Shown here piece after piece: positions 39,993 through 48,704 of a stretch of DNA of 64,000 bases. The stretch spans positions 1 through 64,000 of the forward strand of contig DASYXY010000082.1 in the NCBI GenBank assembly GCA_035934385.1, written 5' to 3'. The DNA comes from CF-118 sp035934385 (GTDB lineage: Bacteria > Chloroflexota > Dormibacteria > Dormibacterales > Dormibacteraceae). The notes under the pieces were generated by a model. The model saw nothing but the letters and a program-made list of their open reading frames with translations, was not told the DNA's origin and searched no databases. Numbering within the stretch: position 1 is the stretch's first letter; each line of letters begins with the position of its first letter. The translations under genes were made by a program, and so were the position numbers.

Positions 39993-40795
39993 CGCCCGGC
40001 CCGCACGCGCGCGGCGCCGCTGCCGCCGGTCAGCCTCGCGGCCGCGACCACGGGGATGATCGTGACCAGGATCACCAGCGAGACGACGACATTCACCTCG
40101 GGCAGGCGCTGGCCGCTGCGCAGGTGGGCAAGGATCCATATCGGCACGGTGTTCTGGGCGCCGGCCGTGAACGTGGTCACGATGACCTCGTCGAACGAAA
40201 GCGCGAACGCTAGCATGGCTCCGGCGACGAGCGCGGTCGAGATGAGCGGAACGGTGATGTCCCTGAAAGTCTGAAAGCCACTGGCGCCGAGGTCCGCTGC
40301 CGCTTCAAACAGCGAGCCCTGCGTGCGGCGAAGCCGCGCCAGCACGTTGTTGTATACGACCACGATGCAGAACGTCGTGTGGCCGATGATGATCGTCCAG
40401 ATCGACAGCTCGATGTTGGCAAACGTGAATGACGATCTGAGGGCGATGGCGGTGATGATTCCCGGCAGGGCCAACGGCAGCACGAGCAGAAAGCTGATCG
40501 CGTCCTTGCCGAAGAAGTTCGTCCGGTGAATGGCAAACGCCGCGAGCGAGCCAAGCACGAGGGCGGCGGCGGTGGTCACCAGGGCGACGCGAACCGATAG
40601 GCCGATCGCCGAAACCACGTCCGGGTCGCTGAGGGTCAGGTTGATCCAGCTGAACGTCAGCGACGTCGGCGGCCACGCCTGGACCTTCGACGCATTGAGG
40701 GCAAAGATCGGAATGATCGCGATGGGTATGAACAGGAACAGCAGGACGAGGACCACCCACACTCGCAGCGCGATCCGGGTCCACAGACCTTCCAT
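39989..40795 (-). CDS. potC: ABC transporter permease, spermidine/putrescine type (PotC)
   Basis: A 268-residue inner-membrane permease with six helices and the EAA loop EAAADLGASGFQTFRDITVP, which docks on the PotA ATPase. VVYNNVLARLRRTQGSLFEA precedes it, as in PotC. It works with PotA, PotB and PotD encoded next to it. It directly follows potB with no gap. The last gene of a six-gene operon for polyamine/amine uptake and catabolism. Confidence 0.9.
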   Translation of the reverse strand: MEGLWTRIALRVWVVLVLLFLFIPIAIIPIFALNASKVQAWPPTSLTFSWINLTLSDPDVVSAIGLSVRVALVTTAAALVLGSLAAFAIHRTNFFGKDAISFLLVLPLALPGIITAIALRSSFTFANIELSIWTIIIGHTTFCIVVVYNNVLARLRRTQGSLFEAAADLGASGFQTFRDITVPLISTALVAGAMLAFALSFDEVIVTTFTAGAQNTVPIWILAHLRSGQRLPEVNVVVSLVILVTIIPVVAAARLTGGSGAARVRAGR

Positions 40796-41614
40796 CTAGA
40801 GCGCTTCGAAGGCGCCGAGCCGGCGGGCGATCACCAGGTAGACGGCCATGATCACGACCGGAACGATGGATAGCGCCGCGGCGAAAGGCACGTTGTTAGC
40901 GATCCCGATGCTGGTGTAGACGACGTTGCCGATAAAGCTTGTGCCCGGTCCGATCAGGATCGGTGTGATGTAGTCGCCAAGCGTCAACGAGAACGTGAAG
41001 ATCGAGCCGGCGACGACACCAGGCAGCGCCAGCGGCAGCACGACGTCCAGAGCGGTGCGCCAACCCCGGGCGCCAAGGTCGCGAGCCGCCTCGAGCAGCG
41101 AGTCCGGCACGCGCTCCATCGCGGCGTAGGTCGGGATGATCATGAAGGGCAGCCAGATGTAGCAGAAGACGATCAGCATCGCGGTCTCGGAGTAACCGAT
41201 GTTTGCGGGGGGCAGCCCGACCGAGGTCAGCGACCAGTTGAGAACGCCGCTGTGGTTGAGGATCAGGATCCAGGAGTACAGGCGCGCCAGGTAGGAGGCC
41301 CAGAGGGGAAGCAGCACAGCAGCGAAGAGCAGGGTCTGGGTGCGTCGGGAGGCGACCTTGGCCATGTAGTACGCAAACGGAAAAGCGATGGCGGCGTCGA
41401 TGACGGTCACCCGCGTTGCCATCCAGACCGTCCGGCCGATGATCGTGCGGTAGGTGGGGTCGGTGAGGATCAGCTGGAAGTTGCTCAGATCCCAGCTCTG
41501 GACGATCTGCGTGGTGAACGAATCTATCGTCCAGAACGCGGTCACCAGCAGCAGGACGAGAGACGCGAGATAGATCAGGAGAAACCACGCGAGCGGCAGC
41601 CCGAGCAGGAGCAC
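40796..41614 (-). CDS. potB: ABC transporter permease, spermidine/putrescine type (PotB)
   Basis: A 272-residue permease from the GTG at 41614; the frame is open further upstream through a stem-loop, so the exact start is uncertain (about 18 more residues, ...PFQSLLWRAPWLRTV, look like coding sequence but have no ATG/GTG/TTG). It has six helices and the EAA loop EAARDLGARGWRTALDVVLP. It lies between potD and potC, downstream of a strong hairpin that may lower its expression relative to the binding protein. Confidence 0.88.
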   Translation of the reverse strand: MLLLGLPLAWFLLIYLASLVLLLVTAFWTIDSFTTQIVQSWDLSNFQLILTDPTYRTIIGRTVWMATRVTVIDAAIAFPFAYYMAKVASRRTQTLLFAAVLLPLWASYLARLYSWILILNHSGVLNWSLTSVGLPPANIGYSETAMLIVFCYIWLPFMIIPTYAAMERVPDSLLEAARDLGARGWRTALDVVLPLALPGVVAGSIFTFSLTLGDYITPILIGPGTSFIGNVVYTSIGIANNVPFAAALSIVPVVIMAVYLVIARRLGAFEAL

Positions 41615-41656
41615 GGTGCGCAGCCACGGCGCCCGCCACAGCAGCGACTGAAACGG

Positions 41657-41685
41657 AGCGGCCCCGCGCGATTTGCGGGGCCGCT
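41657..41685 (-). terminator. Stem-loop between potD and potB
   Basis: An 11-bp perfect inverted repeat, AGCGGCCCCGC with loop AAATCGC on the coding strand, closes just after the potD stop. There is no U-run after it, so it is likelier a partial terminator or a mRNA-protecting structure than a full stop of transcription. Confidence 0.6.
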
Positions 41686-41717
41686 GTGCTGTTGTGGCCG
41701 CTACGTTCAGTTGTTCG

Positions 41718-42911
41718 TTACCCCTTGATGGTCGTCCAGGACTGCTGCCACTGCGAGTAAGGGATGCAGCTCTCCGAGCCGTCGTCGCAGGTCGTGATCG
41801 GGGTCTTCCAGAACTTGATGCTGTTGAAGTACGACTCGGGAGCGTTGGCGTGGAACGCGGCGCACGAGCCCGGGCTCAGGGTCTCCATCTCGGAGCATGC
41901 CATGGAGTTGACAGGCGTCTCGCCGTAGTTGATCGCCTGCTCGGCCTGCACCTTCGCGGTGCTCACCCACGCGGTCCACTTGTATGCGCAGTTCGGGTGC
42001 GGCGCGTTGGTGGCCAGCATCCAGGTGTCGGCCCATCCGGTGGCGCCTTCGGACGGAATCGTGTCCGCGGTGTGCGCGCCGGCGATCTTGAGGTCGCTGG
42101 TCATGATTGGCCAGGCCGCGCCCGCCACGACGTCGCCGCTCTTGAACAGGGTCTCCTCGGTGGCGATGTCCGGCCAGTACTTCTTCACGAGCGGCTTCTG
42201 CTGCTTCAGCAGATTGACCACCGCGTCGAACTGCTTCTGTGTCAGCTCGTACGGGTCGGTGATCTTCAGGCTCGGGTCCTTGACGCTGAGATACAGCGCC
42301 GCGTCAGCGATCTGGATCGGGTTGTCGGGGATCGTGATCAGGCCGCTGTACGCCGAGTCGTAGATGACTCCCCATGTCGTCGGTGCGGTCGGGAACTTGT
42401 CGGTGTTGTACAGAAGTGTGTTCGGGCCCCACTGCAGCGAGACGCCGTAGTGGATGCCGTTGATCGTGTTGAAGGGAGGCGACTGGAACTTGGGCTGGAA
42501 GTTCTTCCAGTCCGGGATCAGGTCAACGTTCATGGGCTTCACGTCGCCGCCATAGATGAGTCGGAGGTCGGCGTCACCGGAGGCCGAGACCATGTCCCAC
42601 TGGCCACCGCCGCCATTGGCCATCAGGCTCACCATCTCGTCTGATGAACCGGCGTCCTTGTAATTGATCTTGCAGCCCGTGGCGTCCTCGAACGGCTTCT
42701 GCCAGAGCGTCTGCACGTAGCCGCCCCAATCGATGAGGTTGAGCGCGCCCTCGCCGGTGGCCGCCACCGTTGTCAGCGGCTTCATCCCCGCGGTCGGCGG
42801 CTGCCTGATGGTGACCCCCGGGGCCGATGTCGAGCCGCAGGCGGTCACGGCCACGATCGCGGCGGCGGCGGTCGCGGCCATGCGTAGGGTCCGATGAACA
42901 AGGCTATTCAT
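41718..42911 (-). CDS. potD: Polyamine-type ABC substrate-binding lipoprotein (PotD)
   Basis: A 397-residue protein with a lipoprotein signal (AVTAC, Cys near 25) and an extracellular solute-binding fold type 2. LNLIDWGGYVQTLWQKPFED begins the binding domain, and GIHYGVSLQWGPNTLLYNTD, IPDNPIQIADAALYLSVKDP are family-like. The final 60 residues carry four Cys (NSMACSEME, GSCAAFH, TTCDDGSESC) that may form disulfides. It delivers putrescine, spermidine or a related amine to PotABC. The ATG overlaps the stop of potA (ATGA). Confidence 0.88.
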   Translation of the reverse strand: MNSLVHRTLRMAATAAAAIVAVTACGSTSAPGVTIRQPPTAGMKPLTTVAATGEGALNLIDWGGYVQTLWQKPFEDATGCKINYKDAGSSDEMVSLMANGGGGQWDMVSASGDADLRLIYGGDVKPMNVDLIPDWKNFQPKFQSPPFNTINGIHYGVSLQWGPNTLLYNTDKFPTAPTTWGVIYDSAYSGLITIPDNPIQIADAALYLSVKDPSLKITDPYELTQKQFDAVVNLLKQQKPLVKKYWPDIATEETLFKSGDVVAGAAWPIMTSDLKIAGAHTADTIPSEGATGWADTWMLATNAPHPNCAYKWTAWVSTAKVQAEQAINYGETPVNSMACSEMETLSPGSCAAFHANAPESYFNSIKFWKTPITTCDDGSESCIPYSQWQQSWTTIKG

Positions 42912-43927
42912 GTCTTCTCTCCTGTCGTACCTCTCTCCAGGACGTAGGCGTGCTCGGGGGACCAGGCCAGGCGCACGCGCCGGCCCTCGAATCCCTGGGC
43001 CCTGCCCGGGGCGTCCATATTCTGCCGTACCGCGACGAGTAACTCCCCATGGTCGAGGCGCACCGTGAAGCGGGTGATCATGCCGACATACACGACCTGC
43101 TCGACCACGCCGGCCTCGACCGACATGCCTGGCTCGGCCGGCTCGGCTTCCTCGAGCAGGAGCAGCTTCTCGGGCCGGATCACAACGCGGTTGCCGTCCC
43201 GGTCCAGCACGTTGGAGATGCCGATGAAACCTGCGACAAACTCGTTGGTCGGTCGCTCGTAGACCTCGATCGGCGGGCCGATCTGCTGGATGCGGCCGCC
43301 GGCCATGACCGCCATCCGGTCGCTCATGGTCAGGGCCTCCTCCTGGTCGTGGGTTACGTAGACGAAAGTGATGCCGACCTCCTTCTGGATGTTCTTCAGC
43401 TCGATTTGCATCTCCTGCCGCAGCTTCAGGTCCAACGCGCCGAGGGGCTCGTCCAGGAGCAGCACCTCGGGCTCGTTGACCACGGCCCGCGCGAGCGCCA
43501 CGCGCTGACGCTGGCCGCCGGACAGCTGGTTGGGCCGGCGGTCGTCGAGGCCCTCCAGCCGCACCATCCTCAGCGCCCGACCGACGCGCTCGCGCCGCTG
43601 GCTGCGTGGAACGCCCCTGACCCTGAGGCCGTAGCCGATGTTCTCAGCGACCGACATGTGCGGGAAGAGGGCGTAGTCCTGGAAGACGGTGTTGGTCTGG
43701 CGGGCGTTCGGCGGCAGCGTGGTCACGTCGCGGCCGCCAAGCTCGATGCGGCCAGAGTCGGGCCGCTCGAATCCCGCGATGAGCCTCAGCAGGGTCGTCT
43801 TGCCCGACCCCGAAGGACCTAGAAGCGTGAAGAATTCGCCCTCACGCACCTCGAGATCGATGCCGTCCGCCGCGACGACGTGCCCGTAGTTCTTGCGGAT
43901 GCCCTGCAAGCGCAGAGCCGGTGTCAA
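42908..43927 (-). CDS. potA: ABC transporter ATP-binding protein, spermidine/putrescine type (PotA)
   Basis: A 339-residue ATPase. Walker A LLGPSGSGKTTLLRLIAGFE, Q-loop VFQDYALFPHMS, signature LSGGQRQRVALARAVV, Walker B LLLDEPLGALD and the switch His in VYVTHDQEEAL are all present, followed by a TOBE domain (about 250-339). It powers PotBCD-mediated amine import. The TTG start overlaps the aldehyde dehydrogenase stop (TTGA) and the potD start overlaps its stop, so expression is coupled across the operon. Confidence 0.92.
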   Translation of the reverse strand: MTPALRLQGIRKNYGHVVAADGIDLEVREGEFFTLLGPSGSGKTTLLRLIAGFERPDSGRIELGGRDVTTLPPNARQTNTVFQDYALFPHMSVAENIGYGLRVRGVPRSQRRERVGRALRMVRLEGLDDRRPNQLSGGQRQRVALARAVVNEPEVLLLDEPLGALDLKLRQEMQIELKNIQKEVGITFVYVTHDQEEALTMSDRMAVMAGGRIQQIGPPIEVYERPTNEFVAGFIGISNVLDRDGNRVVIRPEKLLLLEEAEPAEPGMSVEAGVVEQVVYVGMITRFTVRLDHGELLVAVRQNMDAPGRAQGFEGRRVRLAWSPEHAYVLERGTTGEKT

Positions 43928-45369
43928 TCCAGGGACGCCATCACGTGCTTGATCTGCGTGTACTCCTCGAGCGAGTAGATCGACATGTCCTTGCCGTATC
44001 CGCTCTGCTTGTACCCGCCGTGAGGCATCTCGTTGACCAACGGGATGTGGGCGTTGATCCACACCGTGCCGAACTGGAGCTTCCGCGCCATGCGCAGCGC
44101 GCGACCGACGTCGCGGGTCCAGACGGACGCGGCCAGGCCGTAGTCGACGCCGTTCGCCCAGGCGAGGGCCTGCTCCTCGTCGCTGAAGCGCTGCACCGTC
44201 ACGACTGGCCCGAAGACCTCGCGCTTCACGATCTCGGCGTTCGGCCCCGCCGGCACCACGACAGTGGGCTCGTACCACGATCCCTTCTTCTTGAGCGGGG
44301 CGCCGCCAGTGAGGATCTCGGCGCCCTCCTTCCGAGCGCGGTTGACGAAGCCGGTGACGCGCTCGAGCTGCTCGTCGGACACGAGCGGGCCCATCTCGGT
44401 GTCGTCGGCCAACGGATCGCCCACCTTGAGCGAGCTGACCGCCGGCACGAGGTCGCGCAGCACTCCGTCATAGATTCGAGGTCCGGCGATCACGCGCGTC
44501 GCCGCTGTGCAGTCCTGGCCCGCGTTGAAGAAGCCGCCGATCTTGATGCCCTCGACGACCGCGTCCAGGTCGGCGTCGTCGAACACGATCACCGGCGCCT
44601 TCCCGCCGAGCTCGAGATGCACGCGTTTCAGGGTCGCGGACGCGGCCTTCGCCACCTCCTTGCCGGTGGCCACATCGCCGGTGAGCGAGACCATCGCGAC
44701 GCCCGCGTGCCGCACGATGCCCGCGCCAACCGGCTCGCCGTCACCTGTGATCACGTTGAGCACACCGGCGGGAAGGATGTCGGCCGTCAGCTCCGCCATG
44801 CGCAGCGCCGTGAGCGGGGTCCATTCCGAGGGCTTGAGCACCACCGTGTTGCCCGCGGCCAGCGCCGGCCCGAGCTTCCAGGCGGCCATCATCAGCGGGT
44901 AGTTCCAGGGCGCGATCGAGCCGACCACCCCGAGCGACTCCCGACGCAGGATGCTCGTGAATCCCTTCATGTACTCGCCCGAGGCGCGGCCTTCGAGGGC
45001 GCGAGCGGCGCCGGCGAAGAAGCGGAACGTGTCCGCGATCGGCGGGATCTCGTCGCTGATGGTGACGCCGAGGGGCTTGCCCACGTTCTCGGACTCGATC
45101 CGCGCGAGCTCCTCGCCATGCTCCTCGATGGCGGTCGCCATCTTCAGGAGCATCTCGCTGCGCTCGCGCGGCGTGCTGTCGAACCAGACCTCGTCGTAGG
45201 CCTTGCGGGCGGCCTTCACCGCGTGGTCGACGTCCTCGGCCGTGCCCTTGGGCACGGTGGCGATGACCTCACCGAGGGCAGGGTTCTTGACCTCCTGGAC
45301 CTCGCTGCCCGAACCGTCGACCCACTGGCCGCCGATGAACATCTGGTGGCGTCGGAGGGCGGTCTTCAT
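43924..45369 (-). CDS. Aldehyde dehydrogenase, aminobutyraldehyde/betaine-aldehyde type
   Basis: A 481-residue NAD(P)-dependent aldehyde dehydrogenase. The cofactor segment is GNTVVLKPSEWTPLTALRMA, the base is Glu in LELGGKAPVIVFDDADLDAV and the nucleophile is Cys in FFNAGQDCTAATRV; QDCTA is the spelling common in PatD/gamma-aminobutyraldehyde dehydrogenase. It oxidises 4-aminobutanal (from putrescine) to GABA, which suits its position in the potABCD/aminotransferase operon. AAGGAGAG precedes the ATG. Confidence 0.9.
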   Translation of the reverse strand: MKTALRRHQMFIGGQWVDGSGSEVQEVKNPALGEVIATVPKGTAEDVDHAVKAARKAYDEVWFDSTPRERSEMLLKMATAIEEHGEELARIESENVGKPLGVTISDEIPPIADTFRFFAGAARALEGRASGEYMKGFTSILRRESLGVVGSIAPWNYPLMMAAWKLGPALAAGNTVVLKPSEWTPLTALRMAELTADILPAGVLNVITGDGEPVGAGIVRHAGVAMVSLTGDVATGKEVAKAASATLKRVHLELGGKAPVIVFDDADLDAVVEGIKIGGFFNAGQDCTAATRVIAGPRIYDGVLRDLVPAVSSLKVGDPLADDTEMGPLVSDEQLERVTGFVNRARKEGAEILTGGAPLKKKGSWYEPTVVVPAGPNAEIVKREVFGPVVTVQRFSDEEQALAWANGVDYGLAASVWTRDVGRALRMARKLQFGTVWINAHIPLVNEMPHGGYKQSGYGKDMSIYSLEEYTQIKHVMASLD

Positions 45370-45396
45370 CTGTCTCTCCTTTTTTGCCAGCGGCTG

Positions 45397-46695
45397 CTAG
45401 AGCGGTACGGCCGTCGCCACCTCGGCAAGGGCGGCGCCGAGGATGTCCAGTCCTTCGTCGAGGTGCTCGTCGGGAATGGTCAGCGGCATGAGCGTGCGGA
45501 TCACGTTGTGGTGCACGCCCGAACGCAGAAGGATCAATCCCTTCTCGCGCGCCGCCGAGAGCACCCGCGCGGTTTCCTTGTCGGCCGGCTCCTTCGACTT
45601 CCGGTTCCGCACCAGTTCCATGCCGGCCATTGCGCCCATCACGCGAACGTCGCCGATGATCTCGTACTCGTTGGCCCAGCTGCGCATGCGCTCCTCGACG
45701 ACCGAGCCGATGCGCGCCGCGCGTTCGGGCAGTCGCTCATCGCGCATCACGTCGAGCACGGCGAGGCCGGCGGCGCACGCGACGGGGTTGCCGGCGTACG
45801 TACCTCCAAGGCCTCCCGGCGCCGGCGCGTCCATGATCTCGGCCTTGCCGACCACACCGGACAGCGGGAAGCCGGCGGCCAGGCTCTTGGCCACGGTCAT
45901 GAGGTCCGGCTCGACTCCCGAATGCTCGATGGCGAAGAACTTGCCGGTCCGCCCAAAGCCCGTCTGGATCTCGTCGACGATGAGCACGATGCCGTGCTTC
46001 TCGGTCAGAGCGCGCAGCCGTTGCAAGAACTCGCGCGGCGCGGGAATGAAGCCGCCCTCGCCCAGCACCGGCTCGACGATGATCGCCGCGACGCGGTCGG
46101 CCGGAACCTCTGACGCGAACAGGTCGTCCAGCACCGCCAACGCGGCTGCCGAGTTCCAGCCGCGGTACTCGTACGGGAAGGGAGTCTGATAGACCTCGGT
46201 CGCGTACGGGCCGAAGTTCTGCTTGTACGGCTGCACAGAGCCGGTGAGGCTCAGAGCCAACAGCGTGCGGCCGTGGAATGAGCCCCGGAAGCTGATCACA
46301 GCCGGCCTGCCCGTGTGGGCGCGCGCGATCTTGACCGCGTTCTCGACCGCCTCGGCGCCTGTGCTGAAGAAGATCGCCTTCTTGGGGCCGTCGCCGGGCG
46401 CCAGGTCACTCAAGCGCTGCGCGAGCTTCAGGTACGACTCGTACATCACGACCTGGAACGACGTGTGCGTTACACGGTCGAGCTGCTCGCGCACCGCGGC
46501 CATCACGCGGGGGTGGTTGTGGCCCACGTTCATGACGCCGATGCCGCCGACGAAGTCGATGTAACGCCGACCGTCGGTATCCCAGATCTCCGACCCCTGG
46601 GCGTGGTCGGCCACCAGCGGATGGGCGGTCGTGACCCCGCGTGGAACGTACCGCTCGCGGAGCTTCCTCAGCTCCTCAGCGTGCGATTCCCCCAA
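45397..46695 (-). CDS. gabT: 4-aminobutyrate-type aminotransferase
   Basis: A 432-residue class III PLP enzyme: FFSTGAEAVENAVKIARAHT, FRGSFHGRTLLALSLTGSVQ, VLIVDEIQTGFGRTGKFFAI and the PLP Lys in TVAKSLAAGFPLSGVVG. GABA and 2-oxoglutarate would give succinate semialdehyde and glutamate, the step after the dehydrogenase encoded next. The TTG start lies nine bases after TAGAAT on its strand, so the operon appears to start leaderless. It is the first gene of the six-gene unit. Confidence 0.9.
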   Translation of the reverse strand: MGESHAEELRKLRERYVPRGVTTAHPLVADHAQGSEIWDTDGRRYIDFVGGIGVMNVGHNHPRVMAAVREQLDRVTHTSFQVVMYESYLKLAQRLSDLAPGDGPKKAIFFSTGAEAVENAVKIARAHTGRPAVISFRGSFHGRTLLALSLTGSVQPYKQNFGPYATEVYQTPFPYEYRGWNSAAALAVLDDLFASEVPADRVAAIIVEPVLGEGGFIPAPREFLQRLRALTEKHGIVLIVDEIQTGFGRTGKFFAIEHSGVEPDLMTVAKSLAAGFPLSGVVGKAEIMDAPAPGGLGGTYAGNPVACAAGLAVLDVMRDERLPERAARIGSVVEERMRSWANEYEIIGDVRVMGAMAGMELVRNRKSKEPADKETARVLSAAREKGLILLRSGVHHNVIRTLMPLTIPDEHLDEGLDILGAALAEVATAVPL

Positions 46696-46704
46696 AGTTC
46701 GTTA

Positions 46705-46714
46705 ATTCTAAGAT
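46705..46714. promoter_or_regulatory. Overlapping divergent -10 elements
   Basis: On the minus strand TAGAAT (46710-46705) ends nine bases before the gabT TTG. On the plus strand TAAGAT (46709-46714) ends eight bases before the choline-kinase-like ATG. The hexamers share two base pairs, so only one promoter can be used at once, and both messages would be leaderless. Confidence 0.6.
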
Positions 46715-46722
46715 CGGCCGAG

Positions 46723-47565
46723 ATGGATCCCACCGAGGCGGTCGAGCGCCTGTGGCCGGGACGGCAGGTCCGCGTCACGGCCCTGAGCGGCGGCATCACG
46801 AACCACAACTTTCGGATCGACATCGAGGGCGACTCGTTCGTGCTGCGGATGGGAGGCGCCGACACCGAGCTGCTGGGCATCGACCGGAGGATCGAGCGCG
46901 AAGCGAACCATCGGGCGTTCGAGGTGGGAATCGCGCCCCACGTGGACGGGTTCGCGGAACCCGAGGGCTGGCTGGTCACGCGGTTCATCCACGGACAGCC
47001 GATCAGCCTCGACGAGATGCACGATCCGCGCACGATCGCTCGCGTCGCCACCGCCTTGCGTCGCTTTCACGAGGCAGCGCCGATTCCAGGCACCTTCGAC
47101 TCGCACGCGGTGGTCGTGGACTACAGGCGCGAGGCCGAGGCGCACGGCGTGACCATCCCGGGTGTATACGCTCGAGCTCTCGAGGTGTCGGAACGCATCC
47201 GCGCCGAGCGCGGCCCGCAGCCGTCGGTGCCGTGTCACAACGACCTGTTGAACGCCAACTTCCTCGACGATGGCGCGATCAAGATCGTCGACTGGGAGTA
47301 CGCGGGCATGGGCGATCGGTTCTTCGACCTGGCCAACCTGTCCGTCAACAACGAGTTCGGGCCAGAAGACGACCGCGAGCTGATGTCCTCGTATTTCGGC
47401 GCCGTGCGCGACGAGGACCTCGCGTCGCTGCAGCAGATGAAGTTCATGTCCGATTTTCGAGAGGCGATGTGGGCAGTGCTGCAGAGCGGGATCTCAGAGC
47501 TGGACGTCGACTTCAACGCCTACGCCGCCAAGCACTTTGAGCGGATGTTTTCGCATCTGGCCTGA
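46723..47565 (+). CDS. Choline/ethanolamine-kinase-like phosphotransferase
   Basis: A 280-residue APH-fold kinase. N-lobe LSGGITNHNFRIDIEGDSFV, catalytic loop VPCHNDLLNANFLDDG and metal motif IKIVDWEYAGMGDRFFDLAN all match choline kinase/LicA (Brenner motif H-N-D-x4-N and IDWEYA). Expected substrate: choline, ethanolamine or a similar amino alcohol, which fits the amine genes around it. It is transcribed divergently from gabT, and ends six bases from the convergent propeller gene. Confidence 0.85.
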   Translation: MDPTEAVERLWPGRQVRVTALSGGITNHNFRIDIEGDSFVLRMGGADTELLGIDRRIEREANHRAFEVGIAPHVDGFAEPEGWLVTRFIHGQPISLDEMHDPRTIARVATALRRFHEAAPIPGTFDSHAVVVDYRREAEAHGVTIPGVYARALEVSERIRAERGPQPSVPCHNDLLNANFLDDGAIKIVDWEYAGMGDRFFDLANLSVNNEFGPEDDRELMSSYFGAVRDEDLASLQQMKFMSDFREAMWAVLQSGISELDVDFNAYAAKHFERMFSHLA

Positions 47566-47570
47566 AGCGA

Positions 47571-48704
47571 TCAGGGCTGGGGGGCGTTGACCATGCTCCA
47601 GTGCTCGCCCCCATCGGAGGTCATGGCCAGCGCGCCGATCTCTGAGTTGGAGGTCGAGGTCAGAGCCCACCACGCGTGGGTCTGGTCGATGGCGCGCACA
47701 TTGCTTGACCTCCAGCTCTCGCTGGGGAAGGCGCTGACGTGGAGGTAAAGCCAGGAGCTGCCTCCGTCATCAGTGGTGTATACCGACCCCGAGTCGAACA
47801 GCCACCAGTGGTCGGCGTCGACGAACGTCAGCTGGTCAGCGGACACCAGGCCGTCGAACGGCAGGATCGCGGCGCCCTGCCATGAGGAGCCACCGTCCCG
47901 TGACAGAAACGGCCCGAGGATCTGCCCCGTCCCGTTCGAGACAAAGGCCACCACGGCGCCGGGAATCAGACTGACCATCGTGTCGTAGTAGTCACTCTCG
48001 AACGTTGGAAATAGCTCGACGGTGTGCCACGTCTTGCCGCCGTCGGCGGTTACAAACACAGTGGGCGCAGGTTGACGGACAGCCCCGAGCCAGCCCTCGC
48101 CGTTTTCACGAAATCTCGATGGCTGACCGACATGGGGCTCCAGCACCTCCGACTCCGGTGGGGCCGGCCCTTCTTCCGCCCAGGTCTTTCCGCCGTCAAC
48201 AGTGCGATAGAAAGACGCATAGCCCTGCGGGGCGAAGACCTCTGCCCATCCCGTCGTGGGACTGGCGAAGCTGACCGACGAAACTGGGCCCGGGACGTCG
48301 ACCTGCTGCCAGTGAGCGCCGCCGTCGACGGTCCGGTATGGCGGTCCCACATAGAGGAATCCGTTGCGGGCGTCGAGGAAGTGGAGGTAAGTCAGATCGC
48401 CTACGAGCTGGCCCGCGAACTGTTTCTGCCAGTGGCCGGCGCCGTCGGTGGTCTTGAACACGAAGAACCGCGCGGGCGACAGCGAGCCGTAGTCGGTCAG
48501 CAGTGCCCACCCGAGCGACGGCGTGACGAAGTCAAACGCAGCCGAATACGGTCCGGTCACGGTTCGAAAGGTGGCTGGGCCGGGAGACGGGATGCTGGTG
48601 CGTGTCTCGGGCCGTAGAGCCCACACACCGGCGACGGCGACCACCGCGATCGCCACGGCCATCACGGCCAGCCGCTGCCTGGTTCGAGGCCCGAGATCGC
48701 TCAC
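47571..48704 (-). CDS. Ycf48-like membrane-anchored BNR/propeller protein, copy 2
   Basis: A 377-residue protein: transmembrane helix near the N terminus (LAVMAVAIAVVAVAGVWAL), then repeated BNR-type elements such as TVDGGAHWQQVDVPG, RTVDGGKTWAEEGP, TADGGKTWHTVELF and TSDGGEHWSMV. These form a seven-bladed propeller like the photosystem assembly factor Ycf48 but without photosynthetic context. It is external, and likely binds a protein or ligand. The GTG start overlaps the stop of its upstream paralogue. Confidence 0.8.
   Translation of the reverse strand: MSDLGPRTRQRLAVMAVAIAVVAVAGVWALRPETRTSIPSPGPATFRTVTGPYSAAFDFVTPSLGWALLTDYGSLSPARFFVFKTTDGAGHWQKQFAGQLVGDLTYLHFLDARNGFLYVGPPYRTVDGGAHWQQVDVPGPVSSVSFASPTTGWAEVFAPQGYASFYRTVDGGKTWAEEGPAPPESEVLEPHVGQPSRFRENGEGWLGAVRQPAPTVFVTADGGKTWHTVELFPTFESDYYDTMVSLIPGAVVAFVSNGTGQILGPFLSRDGGSSWQGAAILPFDGLVSADQLTFVDADHWWLFDSGSVYTTDDGGSSWLYLHVSAFPSESWRSSNVRAIDQTHAWWALTSTSNSEIGALAMTSDGGEHWSMVNAPQP

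Noticed and set aside
43921..46113. A 730-codon plus-strand open frame opposite the aldehyde dehydrogenase and gabT genes.
   Set aside because: It is the antisense shadow of two clear enzymes in GC-rich DNA; its translation is low-complexity His/Arg/Asp-rich with no motif.
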